This document shows, in pieces, positions 27,007 to 34,895 of a stretch of DNA of 34,915 nt (position 1 is the stretch's first letter; each line of letters starts with the position of its first letter). Origin of the DNA: Bacteroidota bacterium. GTDB taxonomy: Bacteria > Bacteroidota > Ignavibacteria > Kapaibacteriales > UBA2268. The position numbers and the translations under genes are program-made. The notes below the pieces were generated by a model that made no database searches, was not told the DNA's origin, and was given only the letters and a program-made list of their open reading frames with translations. Location of the stretch: the NCBI GenBank assembly GCA_009777815.1, contig WRLB01000012.1:1-34915 (forward strand), written 5' to 3'.

Positions 27007-30000
27007 TCACCTAAAATACACGAAGGTTGCGCCGCTGCCACCTTCATATATCTCGCCCAATCTAAAACTTTTTATTGCTGTAAATGTTTTTAAGTAGTTA
27101 TGTATTACTTCTCGCAAAACGCCTGTTCCCTTCCCGTGAATTATGCTTACAAAGTCCACACTGCCGTGAATTGCGTCTGAAATAAATTTATCTACTTCTT
27201 GTAATGCTTCTTCTGCTCGGTAGCCACGCAAATCTAATTTTGTATTAACGTCTAATTTTAATGGGATGGCTTTTTTTGCTTGTTGGATTACTTTTTTTGT
27301 TAAATATAATTGATGAAAAGGCAAGCGAAACTTTAAACCATTAAAACTTACTAATGCTATTTTATCTTTATTATCTGCTTCTAAAACCACGCCTACTCTA
27401 TTATTGCCGACCATACCCACGGTATCATTAAATTCTAAATGTTCTGCTAATTGCAAATTATCTTTTTTAGTTGCTTCTGCGTGTTGTATCTCGGATGTTT
27501 CGGCTGCTAAGGTGCGTTTTGCTTCTTTAAATTGGCGTGTTGCTTCTAAATCATTTTTCTTTGCATTTTTTAGTTCTTTGAGCGTATTTTCTACTAAATC
27601 GGTTGCATTTTTAAGTATTTTTTCTGCTTCTAATTTTGCATCGTTGATAATTTTATTTTTACTTTCTGTTATTTTATTTTGCTGATTATTATAATTTTCT
27701 TTAACTTTTTCTGCTTCTAATAACTGCCGCCGACATTCTAAAACTAAATGCTCATATTCTTTTTTATGCTTATGCAAACTTGCTATACTTCGCTCTAATT
27801 GTTTATGTTTATTCCCTAAATACTTCTTTGCCCGATTTAAAAGAAGTGGACTAAATCCTACATTTTTTGCAAGATAAAAAGCAAATGAATTACCAGGAAG
27901 ACCTTCTTTAAACACAAATGTTGGCTTTAGTTCTTTTGCATCAAATTCAAAAGAATCGTTTTGTATAACTGCATTATTTTTATTATTTAAAGCATAAACT
28001 TTGAGTGAAGATTGATGCGTAGTTACGATAAAAAATAAGCCCAATTCTATAAAAGTATCTAATATACCTGATGCGAGTGCGGCACCTTCACGTGGGTCCG
28101 TGCCTGAACATATTTCATCAATAAGAACTAAATAATTACTGTTGTTATCCCGAGCGTTTACCACCCCTACCCCTCCACGGGAGGGGAACTGTTCCCCTCT
28201 ATGGAGGGGTGGCAGTGCAATAGCACTGACGGGGTGGTTATTTTCATTATCATCCCGAGCAAAATCTTCGTTATCCCGAGTAAAATCTATGTTATCCCGA
28301 GCAAAATATATATCATCCCGAGCAAAATCTATGTCATGCCGAACTTGTTTCGGCATCCCCTTATATTTATCAGAAGCATTTATTAAATAATCAGTAGATG
28401 CTGAAACAAGTTCGGCATGACAGGTAGGAATTTCTCCTCTTTGGGTAGGAATTTCTCCTCTTTGGGTAGGAATTTCTCCTCTTTGGGTAGGAATTTCTCC
28501 TCTTTGGGTAGGAATTTCTCCTCTTTGAGTAGGAATTTCTCCCTTTTGGGTAGGAATTTCTCCCTTTTGGGTAGGAATTTCTCCCTTTTGGGTAGGAATT
28601 TCTCCTCTTTGGGTAGGAATTTCTCCTCTTTGGGTAGGAAAACCTACTGAATTTAGCAATAAACTTCTGTCATGCCGAACTTGTTTCGGCATCTCCTTAT
28701 ATATTTCAGTAGATGTCGTAGCAAGTTCATTATGGCAATTTGCATTCGCACTCACTACATCTAAAATATCTTTAAGGCGATTTAATTGAAATGAAAAAGT
28801 AGATAAATTTTGTTCCAAAGATTGTCCATCACCAATAGAAGAATATACATTTATAGGGCATATACGTGCTTCGCCTAAAGGAAAAATACCTAACTGCGTC
28901 ATCATTATAGCAAGTCCCGTTGTCTTCATAGCAATAGTTTTGCCTCCTGCATTTGGTCCCGAAATTAGATGTCCTCTTTTGTTAAAATTAAATGAAATAG
29001 TTAGCGGAATAGCATTTTTATGTCCCAATTTATTTACTAAAAGTGGATGCCGCATATTTTTTAGTTCAATCACGCTATCATTAGTAATAATTGGCTTAAT
29101 TCCGCCATTATCTATCGCATATAGTGCTTTCGCATTCATACTATCAAGATGCGATAAAATAGCATAATTATCAAGCAATTCAGCAGAAATAACAGCAATT
29201 AGTTTAGTCAGTGCCTTCAATATATTATTGATTTCACGCAGTTCAGCACTATGCAAAAGTGCTAATTCATTATTCAAATCAATCACCGCATTCGGCTCAA
29301 AATATACAGTTGCTCCCGTCTGCGATGCCGAATGAACTATGCCCTGCAAACGTCTTTTATGCGATGCTTTTATAGATAGCACAAAACGACCATCTTTAAT
29401 AGTATAAAAATCATCATTTACTAAATCAGCATCAGCATATTCTCGCACCAATTTAGTCATTCGCGAATGTAATTGCGAATTACTATTACGCAATTCTGCT
29501 CTAATTTTAGATAATTGAGGGGTAGCATTGTCGCGAATATTTCCATTTTCATCTATAGTTGCATTTAATTTTTTTTCTAATGTTTTATCTTCATACATCA
29601 AAGAAATTTCATCATAAAGGAGTGTGTATTTACTTTTTTTTGGACTAATAAATCTTTTCAAACCTTTAGCAAGCCGCACAATTGCTACAATTTGTTGCAT
29701 TTCTTGTATTTCCAACACTGCTCCATCTATTTTAGAACGTTTTACATAATCTCTAATATCTTCTATTCTTTCTAATGGGAAGTTTTCATCAGTAGTATTT
29801 AATTCAAATAGTTCTTGGACTTGTTGTAATTCTTTATTAAGGATATTTATGTGTGGGAATTCGGTATTTAGTATAATTTCTTTTCCTTGCGGGGTAAGAC
29901 AATACTGAACTATAAGTTGTAAAACATTATATAGTTCCAGTTCATTTTTAGTATGTTCGTTGAGTTTATAATGTATTTGCTTTATATTATTTTCTTCCAT
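27007..30000 (-). CDS. mutS2: MutS2 ATPase/nuclease with a ~200-residue repeat-derived insertion
   Basis: 997 aa; ordinary MutS2 is about 780-800. MutS2 acts on branched DNA and on stalled or collided ribosomes. Residues 1-415 are typical: core/lever helices, QGIVHSASQTGATVYFEP, Walker A GPNAGGKT (348-355) and signature GDGQSLEQNLSTFSFQL. Walker B LVLIDEICSGTDPREGAAL resumes at about 624; then comes a coiled coil (about 730-830) and a C-terminal Smr nuclease domain (LDLRGYRAEEAL, IHGKGTGVLRE). Residues about 419-619 are foreign to the family: two dispersed palindromes read as MPKQVRHD and CHAELVSAS, ten PTQRGEI/PTQKGEI heptads, a second 7-residue array and a PPLHRGEQFPSRGGVGVV segment. The frame is intact throughout. 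The promoter at 30009 leaves almost no leader. Confidence 0.95.
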   Translation of the reverse strand: MEENNIKQIHYKLNEHTKNELELYNVLQLIVQYCLTPQGKEIILNTEFPHINILNKELQQVQELFELNTTDENFPLERIEDIRDYVKRSKIDGAVLEIQEMQQIVAIVRLAKGLKRFISPKKSKYTLLYDEISLMYEDKTLEKKLNATIDENGNIRDNATPQLSKIRAELRNSNSQLHSRMTKLVREYADADLVNDDFYTIKDGRFVLSIKASHKRRLQGIVHSASQTGATVYFEPNAVIDLNNELALLHSAELREINNILKALTKLIAVISAELLDNYAILSHLDSMNAKALYAIDNGGIKPIITNDSVIELKNMRHPLLVNKLGHKNAIPLTISFNFNKRGHLISGPNAGGKTIAMKTTGLAIMMTQLGIFPLGEARICPINVYSSIGDGQSLEQNLSTFSFQLNRLKDILDVVSANANCHNELATTSTEIYKEMPKQVRHDRSLLLNSVGFPTQRGEIPTQRGEIPTQKGEIPTQKGEIPTQKGEIPTQRGEIPTQRGEIPTQRGEIPTQRGEIPTQRGEIPTCHAELVSASTDYLINASDKYKGMPKQVRHDIDFARDDIYFARDNIDFTRDNEDFARDDNENNHPVSAIALPPLHRGEQFPSRGGVGVVNARDNNSNYLVLIDEICSGTDPREGAALASGILDTFIELGLFFIVTTHQSSLKVYALNNKNNAVIQNDSFEFDAKELKPTFVFKEGLPGNSFAFYLAKNVGFSPLLLNRAKKYLGNKHKQLERSIASLHKHKKEYEHLVLECRRQLLEAEKVKENYNNQQNKITESKNKIINDAKLEAEKILKNATDLVENTLKELKNAKKNDLEATRQFKEAKRTLAAETSEIQHAEATKKDNLQLAEHLEFNDTVGMVGNNRVGVVLEADNKDKIALVSFNGLKFRLPFHQLYLTKKVIQQAKKAIPLKLDVNTKLDLRGYRAEEALQEVDKFISDAIHGSVDFVSIIHGKGTGVLREVIHNYLKTFTAIKSFRLGEIYEGGSGATFVYFR
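28161..28237. repeat. GC-rich palindromic element inside mutS2
   Basis: Outer arms CCACCCC/GGGGTGG enclose CCCCTCCACGGGAGGGG and CCCCTCTATGGAGGGG and GCAGTGC-AATA-GCACTG. Much richer in GC than its surroundings. Confidence 0.8.
28252..28335. repeat. 21-bp tandem array (4 copies) inside mutS2
   Basis: Units ATCCCGAGCAAAATCTNNGTT begin at 28252, 28273, 28294 and 28315, running into ATGCCGAAC at 28336 in the same phase. Translated on the minus strand as DIDFARD-type heptads. Confidence 0.85.
28333..28422. repeat. Composite dispersed palindrome, first copy in mutS2
   Basis: TGCCGAACTTGTTTCGGCA, spacer with CCCCTTATATTTATCAG and TCAGTAGATG, then CTGAAACAAGTTCGGCATGA. Same two-half order as the intergenic copy at 16806-16875. 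Confidence 0.85.
28423..28648. repeat. 21-bp minisatellite (10 copies plus partial) in mutS2
   Basis: Ten units GGTAGGAATTTCTCCTCTTTG or its CCCTTTTG variant (28423-28632), then a partial unit. Three adjacent units carry the variant, showing spread by unit duplication. Encodes PTQRGEI/PTQKGEI on the minus strand. Confidence 0.95.
28669..28737. repeat. Composite dispersed palindrome, second copy in mutS2
   Basis: Starts GTCATGCCGAACTTGTTTCGGCATC, then CTCCTTATATATTTCAGTAGATG, then a decayed half GTCGTAGCAAGTTCATTATGGCA. Confidence 0.85.
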
Positions 30001-30008
30001 AGTTTATG

Positions 30009-30016
30009 CAAAAATA
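30009..30016 (-). promoter_or_regulatory. -7 element of mutS2 (near-leaderless)
   Basis: Minus-strand TATTTTTG only 8 bases before the ATG, so initiation is expected within about 5 bases of the start codon. Confidence 0.55.
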
Positions 30017-30079
30017 AGGAAAAATTGCGAGAGATTTTGTGAAAATAAATTATAGCCATCTTATTTACACAAAAAATGT

Positions 30080-30087
30080 TATATTTG
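30080..30087 (+). promoter_or_regulatory. -7 element of the LRR protein gene
   Basis: TATATTTG 22 bases before the ATG at 30110. Confidence 0.7.
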
Positions 30088-30109
30088 TAACTAATATAAA
30101 TTAAAAATT

Positions 30110-31249
30110 ATGCGTATATCAAAAAAATCTTTTATCGTAGCAATAATATTTGCTATAAGTTTTAGTGCAAAAATGAATGCTGATTGCACTAACACATTAG
30201 TTATTACTGACATTACTAATCCACCCGTAATAACAGAACCTACCTGTATAAAATTTGATGAAAGTATTACAGAAATACCTGAAAGGTTGTATTATGAACT
30301 TGAATATCCTGAAAGAGGTGGTAAGAATATTACAGGTATAATTGGAGAAAACATAATAAACATTGGTATAGAATCTTTTTGTTATTGGGGAATGGGTGGA
30401 GGTCAAATTGCAGAGTTGTATTTGCCAAATGTAATAAATATTGAAGAACGGGCATTTATGTTTAATCTTATAACAGAATTAAATTTACCAAATGTCGTAA
30501 CTATTGGAGGACTGGCTTTTCGTAATAATCTTATAACAGAATTATATTTGCCAAATGTAACAAGTATGGAAGTATTTGCATTTGCTTACAATCAAATCAC
30601 AGAATTGTTTTTGCCGAATGCAATAACTATTGATCACGGAGCATTTATTGACAATCAAATCACAGAATTATATTTGCCAAATGTAGTAACTATTAGAGAG
30701 GGAGCATTTGCTGACAATCAAATCGCAGAATTATATTTGCCAAATGTAGTAACTATTGAAGGGTGGGCATTTCACAAAAATCCTATAAAATTAGTAACTT
30801 TAGGCACAGATTTTACAATTCCTACATTAATAAAAGCAGATAGTACTGAATTGGGACCATTTTACGCTGTAAAAACCGAAGAAGCAGATTTAATATTAGG
30901 TGAGTTTGTTTTGCCCGAAAGAGATGGCAATAAGTGGAATGGCTATACTTGGAAGAGTATCACAATATTAGGTATAGCAGAAAACAGCATAGCAACGCAT
31001 CTAACAATTTCGCCAAATCCTACTTATTCTGATGCAATAATAAGTTTTTGTTTGCTTGAGAGTTGCGATATAACTTTTGAGATTTGCGATGTTTTAGGGA
31101 ATGTTTTATATGCAATTTCTAACTTTTACGATACAGGTGAGCATAACGAAACCCTTAATACAAGCGACCTTTTAAGTGGCAACTATCTTTGCCGAATGCT
31201 CGCAAAAAATAAGCAAATCGCAAGCGAGAAGTTCGCCGTGGTAAAATAA
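30110..31249 (+). CDS. BspA-like leucine-rich-repeat surface protein with T9SS domain
   Basis: 379 aa. A signal peptide (SFIVAIIFAISFSAKMNA, cleavage about residue 24) precedes six LRR_5/BspA-type repeats at a strict 21-residue period (starting Ile100, 121, 142, 163, 184, 205; consensus ITELYLPNVVTIxxxAFxxNQ). A type A T9SS domain closes the protein (about 305-379; LTISPNPTYSDAIISF... FEICDVLGNVLYAI... LLSGNYLCRMLAKNK). BspA-like proteins usually bind host or partner surfaces; the target here is unknown. The DNA repeats are about 63 bp and very similar, indicating recent expansion. Single gene with its own promoter, convergent with the rubrerythrin gene. Confidence 0.9.
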   Translation: MRISKKSFIVAIIFAISFSAKMNADCTNTLVITDITNPPVITEPTCIKFDESITEIPERLYYELEYPERGGKNITGIIGENIINIGIESFCYWGMGGGQIAELYLPNVINIEERAFMFNLITELNLPNVVTIGGLAFRNNLITELYLPNVTSMEVFAFAYNQITELFLPNAITIDHGAFIDNQITELYLPNVVTIREGAFADNQIAELYLPNVVTIEGWAFHKNPIKLVTLGTDFTIPTLIKADSTELGPFYAVKTEEADLILGEFVLPERDGNKWNGYTWKSITILGIAENSIATHLTISPNPTYSDAIISFCLLESCDITFEICDVLGNVLYAISNFYDTGEHNETLNTSDLLSGNYLCRMLAKNKQIASEKFAVVK

Positions 31250-31273
31250 TTATTAAATGAACTTTTAAATAAT

Positions 31274-31304
31274 TAGGGGATGCTGAAACAGGTTCAGAAT
31301 GACA
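31274..31304. repeat. Dispersed palindrome half
   Basis: GGGGATGCTGAAACAGGTTCAGAATGACA, a family member 25 bases after the LRR gene. Confidence 0.7.
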
Positions 31305-31324
31305 TTTTTATATACACAACATAA

Positions 31325-31353
31325 CCAACAACAAGCATATCGCTTGTTGTTGG
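31325..31353. terminator. Long perfect hairpin between convergent genes
   Basis: 12-bp perfect stem CCAACAACAAGC/GCTTGTTGTTGG with a 5-nt loop, midway between the LRR gene and the rubrerythrin gene. No T run follows on either strand, so termination is probable but not typical. Confidence 0.5.
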
Positions 31354-31400
31354 TGAGATATCCCCTGCAGGGTTAATACAAATAATTCAGAAAACTAAAA

Positions 31401-31952
31401 TTATTTATTAAAATATCTGTTGTAAAGACCTTGAAATGCCTGACCATGTCTTGCTTCGTCTTTACACATTTCATGCACTGTATCATGAATTGCATCTAAA
31501 TTTAGTTCTTTAGCACGAGTTGCAATTCTTTTTTTATCAGCACACGCAGCGGCTTCTGCTTCCATACGTAGTTTTAGATTGGTTTTAGTATCCCAAACCA
31601 CTTCGCCGAGCAGTTCAGCAAATCTTGAAGCATGTTCTGCTTCTTCCCAAGCAATTCTTTTATATGCTTCTGCTACTTCGGGATAGCCCTCTCTGTCGGC
31701 TTGACGGCTCATTGCTAAATACATTCCAACCTCAGTGCATTCGCCATTGAAATGTGCTTTCAAGCCATCTAATATTTCTGCATCAACGCCCTTGGCAACG
31801 CCAATACGATGCTCGTCAGCCCATTCTAAACCACCTTCAGATGTTATTTCATTAAATTTTTCTTTTGGTTGCTTGCATTGAGGGCAAAATTCTGGAGCAT
31901 CTTCTCCAATATGTGTGTATCCACACACGCTACAAACAAATTTCTTTTGCAT
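31401..31952 (-). CDS. Reverse rubrerythrin (peroxide-reducing)
   Basis: 183 aa cytoplasmic non-haem iron protein. The N-terminal rubredoxin-like site C7-x2-C10 ... C23-x2-C26 ([12 protein letters not shown]) is followed by a four-helix ferritin-like domain with diiron ligands in [24 protein letters not shown] and [11 protein letters not shown]. The rubredoxin part at the N-terminus defines reverse rubrerythrin, an NADH-linked peroxide reductase of anaerobes such as clostridia. Length is normal. Single gene with a TATTTTTG promoter. Its upstream DNA matches that of the YfhO-family gene, which may indicate shared control. Confidence 0.92.
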   Translation of the reverse strand: MQKKFVCSVCGYTHIGEDAPEFCPQCKQPKEKFNEITSEGGLEWADEHRIGVAKGVDAEILDGLKAHFNGECTEVGMYLAMSRQADREGYPEVAEAYKRIAWEEAEHASRFAELLGEVVWDTKTNLKLRMEAEAAACADKKRIATRAKELNLDAIHDTVHEMCKDEARHGQAFQGLYNRYFNK

Positions 31953-31983
31953 TGTTTTAACCTATGTTTATTATAAAACTATA

Positions 31984-31991
31984 CAAAAATA
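31984..31991 (-). promoter_or_regulatory. -7 element of the rubrerythrin gene
   Basis: Minus-strand TATTTTTG, 32 bases before the ATG. Confidence 0.7.
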
Positions 31992-32022
31992 AGGTTTTTT
32001 TTGTATAAATTAAATATTACCC

Positions 32023-32033
32023 GTTGTGCATTA
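32023..32033 (-). promoter_or_regulatory. Upstream element TAATGCACAAC shared with the YfhO-family gene
   Basis: GTTGTGCATTA (plus strand) lies 39 bases upstream of the -7 element here and 41 bases upstream at 21715-21725. The 50 bases between promoter and element are alike in both. Confidence 0.45.
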
Positions 32034-32105
32034 CTCAATTTATTAATATATCTCCATTGCCAATTTGGAATCAAATTTTAACATAAAAAAACTATATTTA
32101 ACGAT

Positions 32106-33422
32106 ATGAATATAGCGAAAAACCTAAAAAATATATCTTGGACTGCGCTTGATAAAATGACTTTTGTGCTATATGGCATTGCATCTGTTGTTTTGTTGCG
32201 AGTTACTGATAGTTTTGAACTTGGATTATTTACCTTATTTAATAATGTTCACAATTTAATTTTTTCTATTGGCTATTATATTGGTTTTCAATCGTTATTA
32301 CATTTTTCAAACGATAAAAAGCAAAATCCTGTTATAAATTTCTATGCTATTTTGAACGCAACTATTATAGTTGTGGTTCTAAATGCGTTGGTTATTGCTG
32401 CTAAATATCCGTTGGCAAATATATTTAATGAAGAACATTTAGTAGATATAATTGATGCTTTGCCAATAATTATGCTTTTAAGCATTCCTCGTTATTTTAA
32501 TGTTGTTATTTGTTATAGAGAAACAAAAATTGCACGTCTATTTGCTATAAATCTTATTTATTTTGGAAGTATTAGCGGAATTATTTTTTACAATGTTTGG
32601 AACAATTCATTTTTAACACATCGTGATTTAATTAATATCACATATATTGGCAGTGCTTTATCGGTAGTTGTTGGAACAATTTTGAATATTAAATACTGGA
32701 AATTTAAACTGCCGAATAAAGATACTATTATAAAATATAAAGATATTATCTCTTATTCTGCAAAGTTTTCTATCGGCAGTATAGCACTTACTATCCCGAG
32801 AACATTAGATGCTTATGTTATACAATACTTTTTCGGCACTAATGTCGTTGGACTTTATGCTCCTGCAAAAACAATATTCCGTTTTGTTGAGGATTTAACG
32901 ACTGCTATTGGTCTTACAATTTATTCGCATACAGTTAAGTATTTTGCTAATAACGATATGGTTAATATAAATAAATTAGTTAGCAAAACTATTTCTATAA
33001 CTTTTATATTCTTTTTTGCTTTAACTATATTTTGTTGGATATTTGGAAGTAATTTATTTGAATTATTTTTGCCTGCAAGATTTACTGCCGCACTACCAAT
33101 TTTTAATTGGCTAATGTTATCTTCATTATTTTTATCATTTACATTATTAAGCACCACCATAAATGCTGAAGGAAAGCCCGAATTAGTATCCAAATACACA
33201 TTAGTTGCAGTTATATTTTGGCTAATTTCATTTTGGTTTGTGTCTGTATCATTCCCCAATACTATTGAAGTTGTTGCGATTCCATATATTATATTTACAT
33301 TTATTTTATCTGCATTATTCTTTAACTACGCAAAAAAACATTACAACCTAAAATTGCATCAATTATTTAGATTTTTCTCTGATACTTATAATTTTGTTAA
33401 AGATAAAATTAAAAATAAGTGA
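32106..33422 (+). CDS. Polysaccharide flippase (MOP superfamily, Wzx-like)
   Basis: 438 aa inner-membrane protein with about 11-12 predicted helices and short loops. Family features include the N-terminal KNISWTALDKMTFVLYGIASVVLLRVTDSFELGLFTLF, like MOP/RfbX exporters, and the mid-protein SAKFSIGSIALTIPRTLDAYVIQYFFGTNVVGLYAPAKTI, the usual second half-repeat of these flippases. It probably moves lipid-linked sugar units across the membrane for a surface polysaccharide. The window has no glycosyltransferase cluster, so the substrate is unknown. A possible -7 element TATATTTA (32093) sits just before the ATG, suggesting a near-leaderless start. Confidence 0.88.
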   Translation: MNIAKNLKNISWTALDKMTFVLYGIASVVLLRVTDSFELGLFTLFNNVHNLIFSIGYYIGFQSLLHFSNDKKQNPVINFYAILNATIIVVVLNALVIAAKYPLANIFNEEHLVDIIDALPIIMLLSIPRYFNVVICYRETKIARLFAINLIYFGSISGIIFYNVWNNSFLTHRDLINITYIGSALSVVVGTILNIKYWKFKLPNKDTIIKYKDIISYSAKFSIGSIALTIPRTLDAYVIQYFFGTNVVGLYAPAKTIFRFVEDLTTAIGLTIYSHTVKYFANNDMVNINKLVSKTISITFIFFFALTIFCWIFGSNLFELFLPARFTAALPIFNWLMLSSLFLSFTLLSTTINAEGKPELVSKYTLVAVIFWLISFWFVSVSFPNTIEVVAIPYIIFTFILSALFFNYAKKHYNLKLHQLFRFFSDTYNFVKDKIKNK

Positions 33423-33773
33423 CGTTACACAAACTTCTAAATCTGTCTTTCTAAACTTGTTTCACCATCTCTTAAATTATTCTACTTTAACACGGGGATT
33501 TATCCCCGTGCTAATTTTTACTCATATTTAGCATCTTTTTGCTAATATTTAACAACTTTTTACTCGGAATTAATAAAAGATGAGGTTTAAAGACAATTCA
33601 TTAAGTTTTACGAGCAAAAGACGAGTAAATCCGAGCAAATTATTAGTAATTAAAGGAGGGATGGAGAAAGGTGACAGAATAAATATTTTACTTTATAACA
33701 TTAAAGCAGAATAAACTTTAACAGTAGTGCTATGTTCTATATTTTTTGTTTTAAAATGTTTAAGGATAAGCAA
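33423..33773. other. Gene-free stretch with palindromes
   Basis: Contains a decayed dispersed palindrome (33444-33470), and a perfect palindrome CACGGGGAT-TT-ATCCCCGTG (33491-33510) that may end the flippase transcript. It also has repeated GCTAATTTTTA/GCATCTTTTTGCTAATA and ACGAGCAAAAGACGAGTAAA motifs, plus AAAGGAGGG directly before an ATG opening a 17-codon frame (33661-33714). No convincing gene. Confidence 0.6.
33491..33510. repeat. Perfect GC palindrome of the CACGGGG...CCCCGTG family
   Basis: 9-bp stem, 2-base loop, followed by CTAATTTTTA. Same family as 14456-14475 and 14496-14515. Confidence 0.75.
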
Positions 33774-34760
33774 TTACAACTCGTCCCATCTCAAATAGAT
33801 AGCCCCCCAAGTAAAACCTCCACCAAAAGCAGTTAATATAATATTATCACCACGTCTAAGTTTCCTTTCTTCACTCAATAAAGACAATGCTATTGGTATA
33901 GTTGCTGCTGTGGTATTACCTGTTTTATCTATGGTCACAGCAACTTTTTCATCAGGAATATCTAATCTTTCACCTACTGCTTTTATAATTCGCAAATTTG
34001 CTTGGTGAGGAACTAACCACGTTATATCTTTTGGTTTAAGTTTATTTCGTTTCATTAGCAAACTGGTTGAGTTAGCCATCTCTGTTACAGCATTTTTATA
34101 TACTGCTTGTCCTTCTTGGTAAATATAATGTTCTTCGGGCTTAACGGCATTGTTCCATGCAGGTAAAAAACTTCCACCTGCAATTTTCTTTAAATGCTTA
34201 CCACCTTCGCCATCAATATGTAAGTCCGTATCTATAATTCCTAACTTTTTGTCGCTTGATTTTTCTATTATACATACACCTGCACCATCACCAAAAAGAA
34301 CTGCTTGATTTCTGTCGTTAAGATTAAGAATAGAAGTCATTTTATCTGCTCCGCATAGCAACACTTTCCTTGCTACTCCTGATTCTACAAAGGATACAGC
34401 AGTTTGTAATCCGAACAAAAATCCCGAACAAGCAGCAGAAATGTCATATCCCCAAGCATTCTTACATCCAAGTTTATCTTGCACTACACAAGCAGTAGCA
34501 GGAAATACATAATCAGGCGTAACAGTGCAAACCAGTATACAATCTATTTCTTTTGGCTTAATTTTTCGTATTGCTAAAACTTTTTTAGCGGCAGGAATTA
34601 TCATATCACTTGTAGGACCTTCTAAATAGAATCTACGTTGTTTTATTCCTGTTCTCTTTAAAATCCACTCATCAGAGGTGTCAAGATAATTTTCAAAATA
34701 CGAGTTATCTATAATTGTTTGTGGAATATAATGTGCTATTGCAGATATTGTTGCTGACAT
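33774..34760 (-). CDS. fabH: 3-oxoacyl-ACP synthase III (FabH)
   Basis: 328 aa cytoplasmic ketosynthase that starts fatty-acid synthesis by condensing an acyl-CoA with malonyl-ACP. The catalytic triad is complete: Cys111 in DISAACSGF, His252 in VPHQANLRI and Asn282 in KTGNTTAATIP. Other family blocks are TSDEWILKRTGIKQRRF, CTVTPDYVFPATAC and LFGDGAG, and the C-terminal GGGFTWGAIYLRW. Length is typical. It stands alone with its own promoter, without the plsX, fabD or acpP neighbours common elsewhere. Related KAS III-like proteins of secondary metabolism are less likely given how standard the motifs are. Confidence 0.95.
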   Translation of the reverse strand: MSATISAIAHYIPQTIIDNSYFENYLDTSDEWILKRTGIKQRRFYLEGPTSDMIIPAAKKVLAIRKIKPKEIDCILVCTVTPDYVFPATACVVQDKLGCKNAWGYDISAACSGFLFGLQTAVSFVESGVARKVLLCGADKMTSILNLNDRNQAVLFGDGAGVCIIEKSSDKKLGIIDTDLHIDGEGGKHLKKIAGGSFLPAWNNAVKPEEHYIYQEGQAVYKNAVTEMANSTSLLMKRNKLKPKDITWLVPHQANLRIIKAVGERLDIPDEKVAVTIDKTGNTTAATIPIALSLLSEERKLRRGDNIILTAFGGGFTWGAIYLRWDEL

Positions 34761-34788
34761 AGTTATCTATAATGTTAATTTATAATTG

Positions 34789-34796
34789 CAAAAATA
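34789..34796 (-). promoter_or_regulatory. -7 element of fabH
   Basis: Minus-strand TATTTTTG, 29 bases before the ATG. Confidence 0.7.
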
Positions 34797-34864
34797 ACGT
34801 TTTTTTTTGTTAAAAAGATACTTTTTTATTTTCAATGTTATAAAATTCCTTCTTTTTTCTGCAT

Positions 34865-34895
34865 AAAAAAACCTCCCCATTCTGATATGGGGAGG
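34865..34895 (-). terminator. Terminator of a minus-strand gene beyond the right edge
   Basis: Stem CCTCCCCAT/ATGGGGAGG, 6-base loop, T7 on the minus strand. Confidence 0.85.

Larger units (their letters stand above)
28144..28746. repeat. Composite repeat insertion inside mutS2
   Basis: About 603 bp (201 codons) with several repeat families end to end, replacing the usual short loop between ATPase signature and Walker B. Components are listed separately. All keep the mutS2 frame open, and parts are also open on the other strand. Confidence 0.9.

Noticed and set aside
28142-28650. Plus-strand proteins opposite the mutS2 insertion
   Set aside because: They are repeat-made frames (GRNFSSL units) antisense to mutS2, with no start signals.
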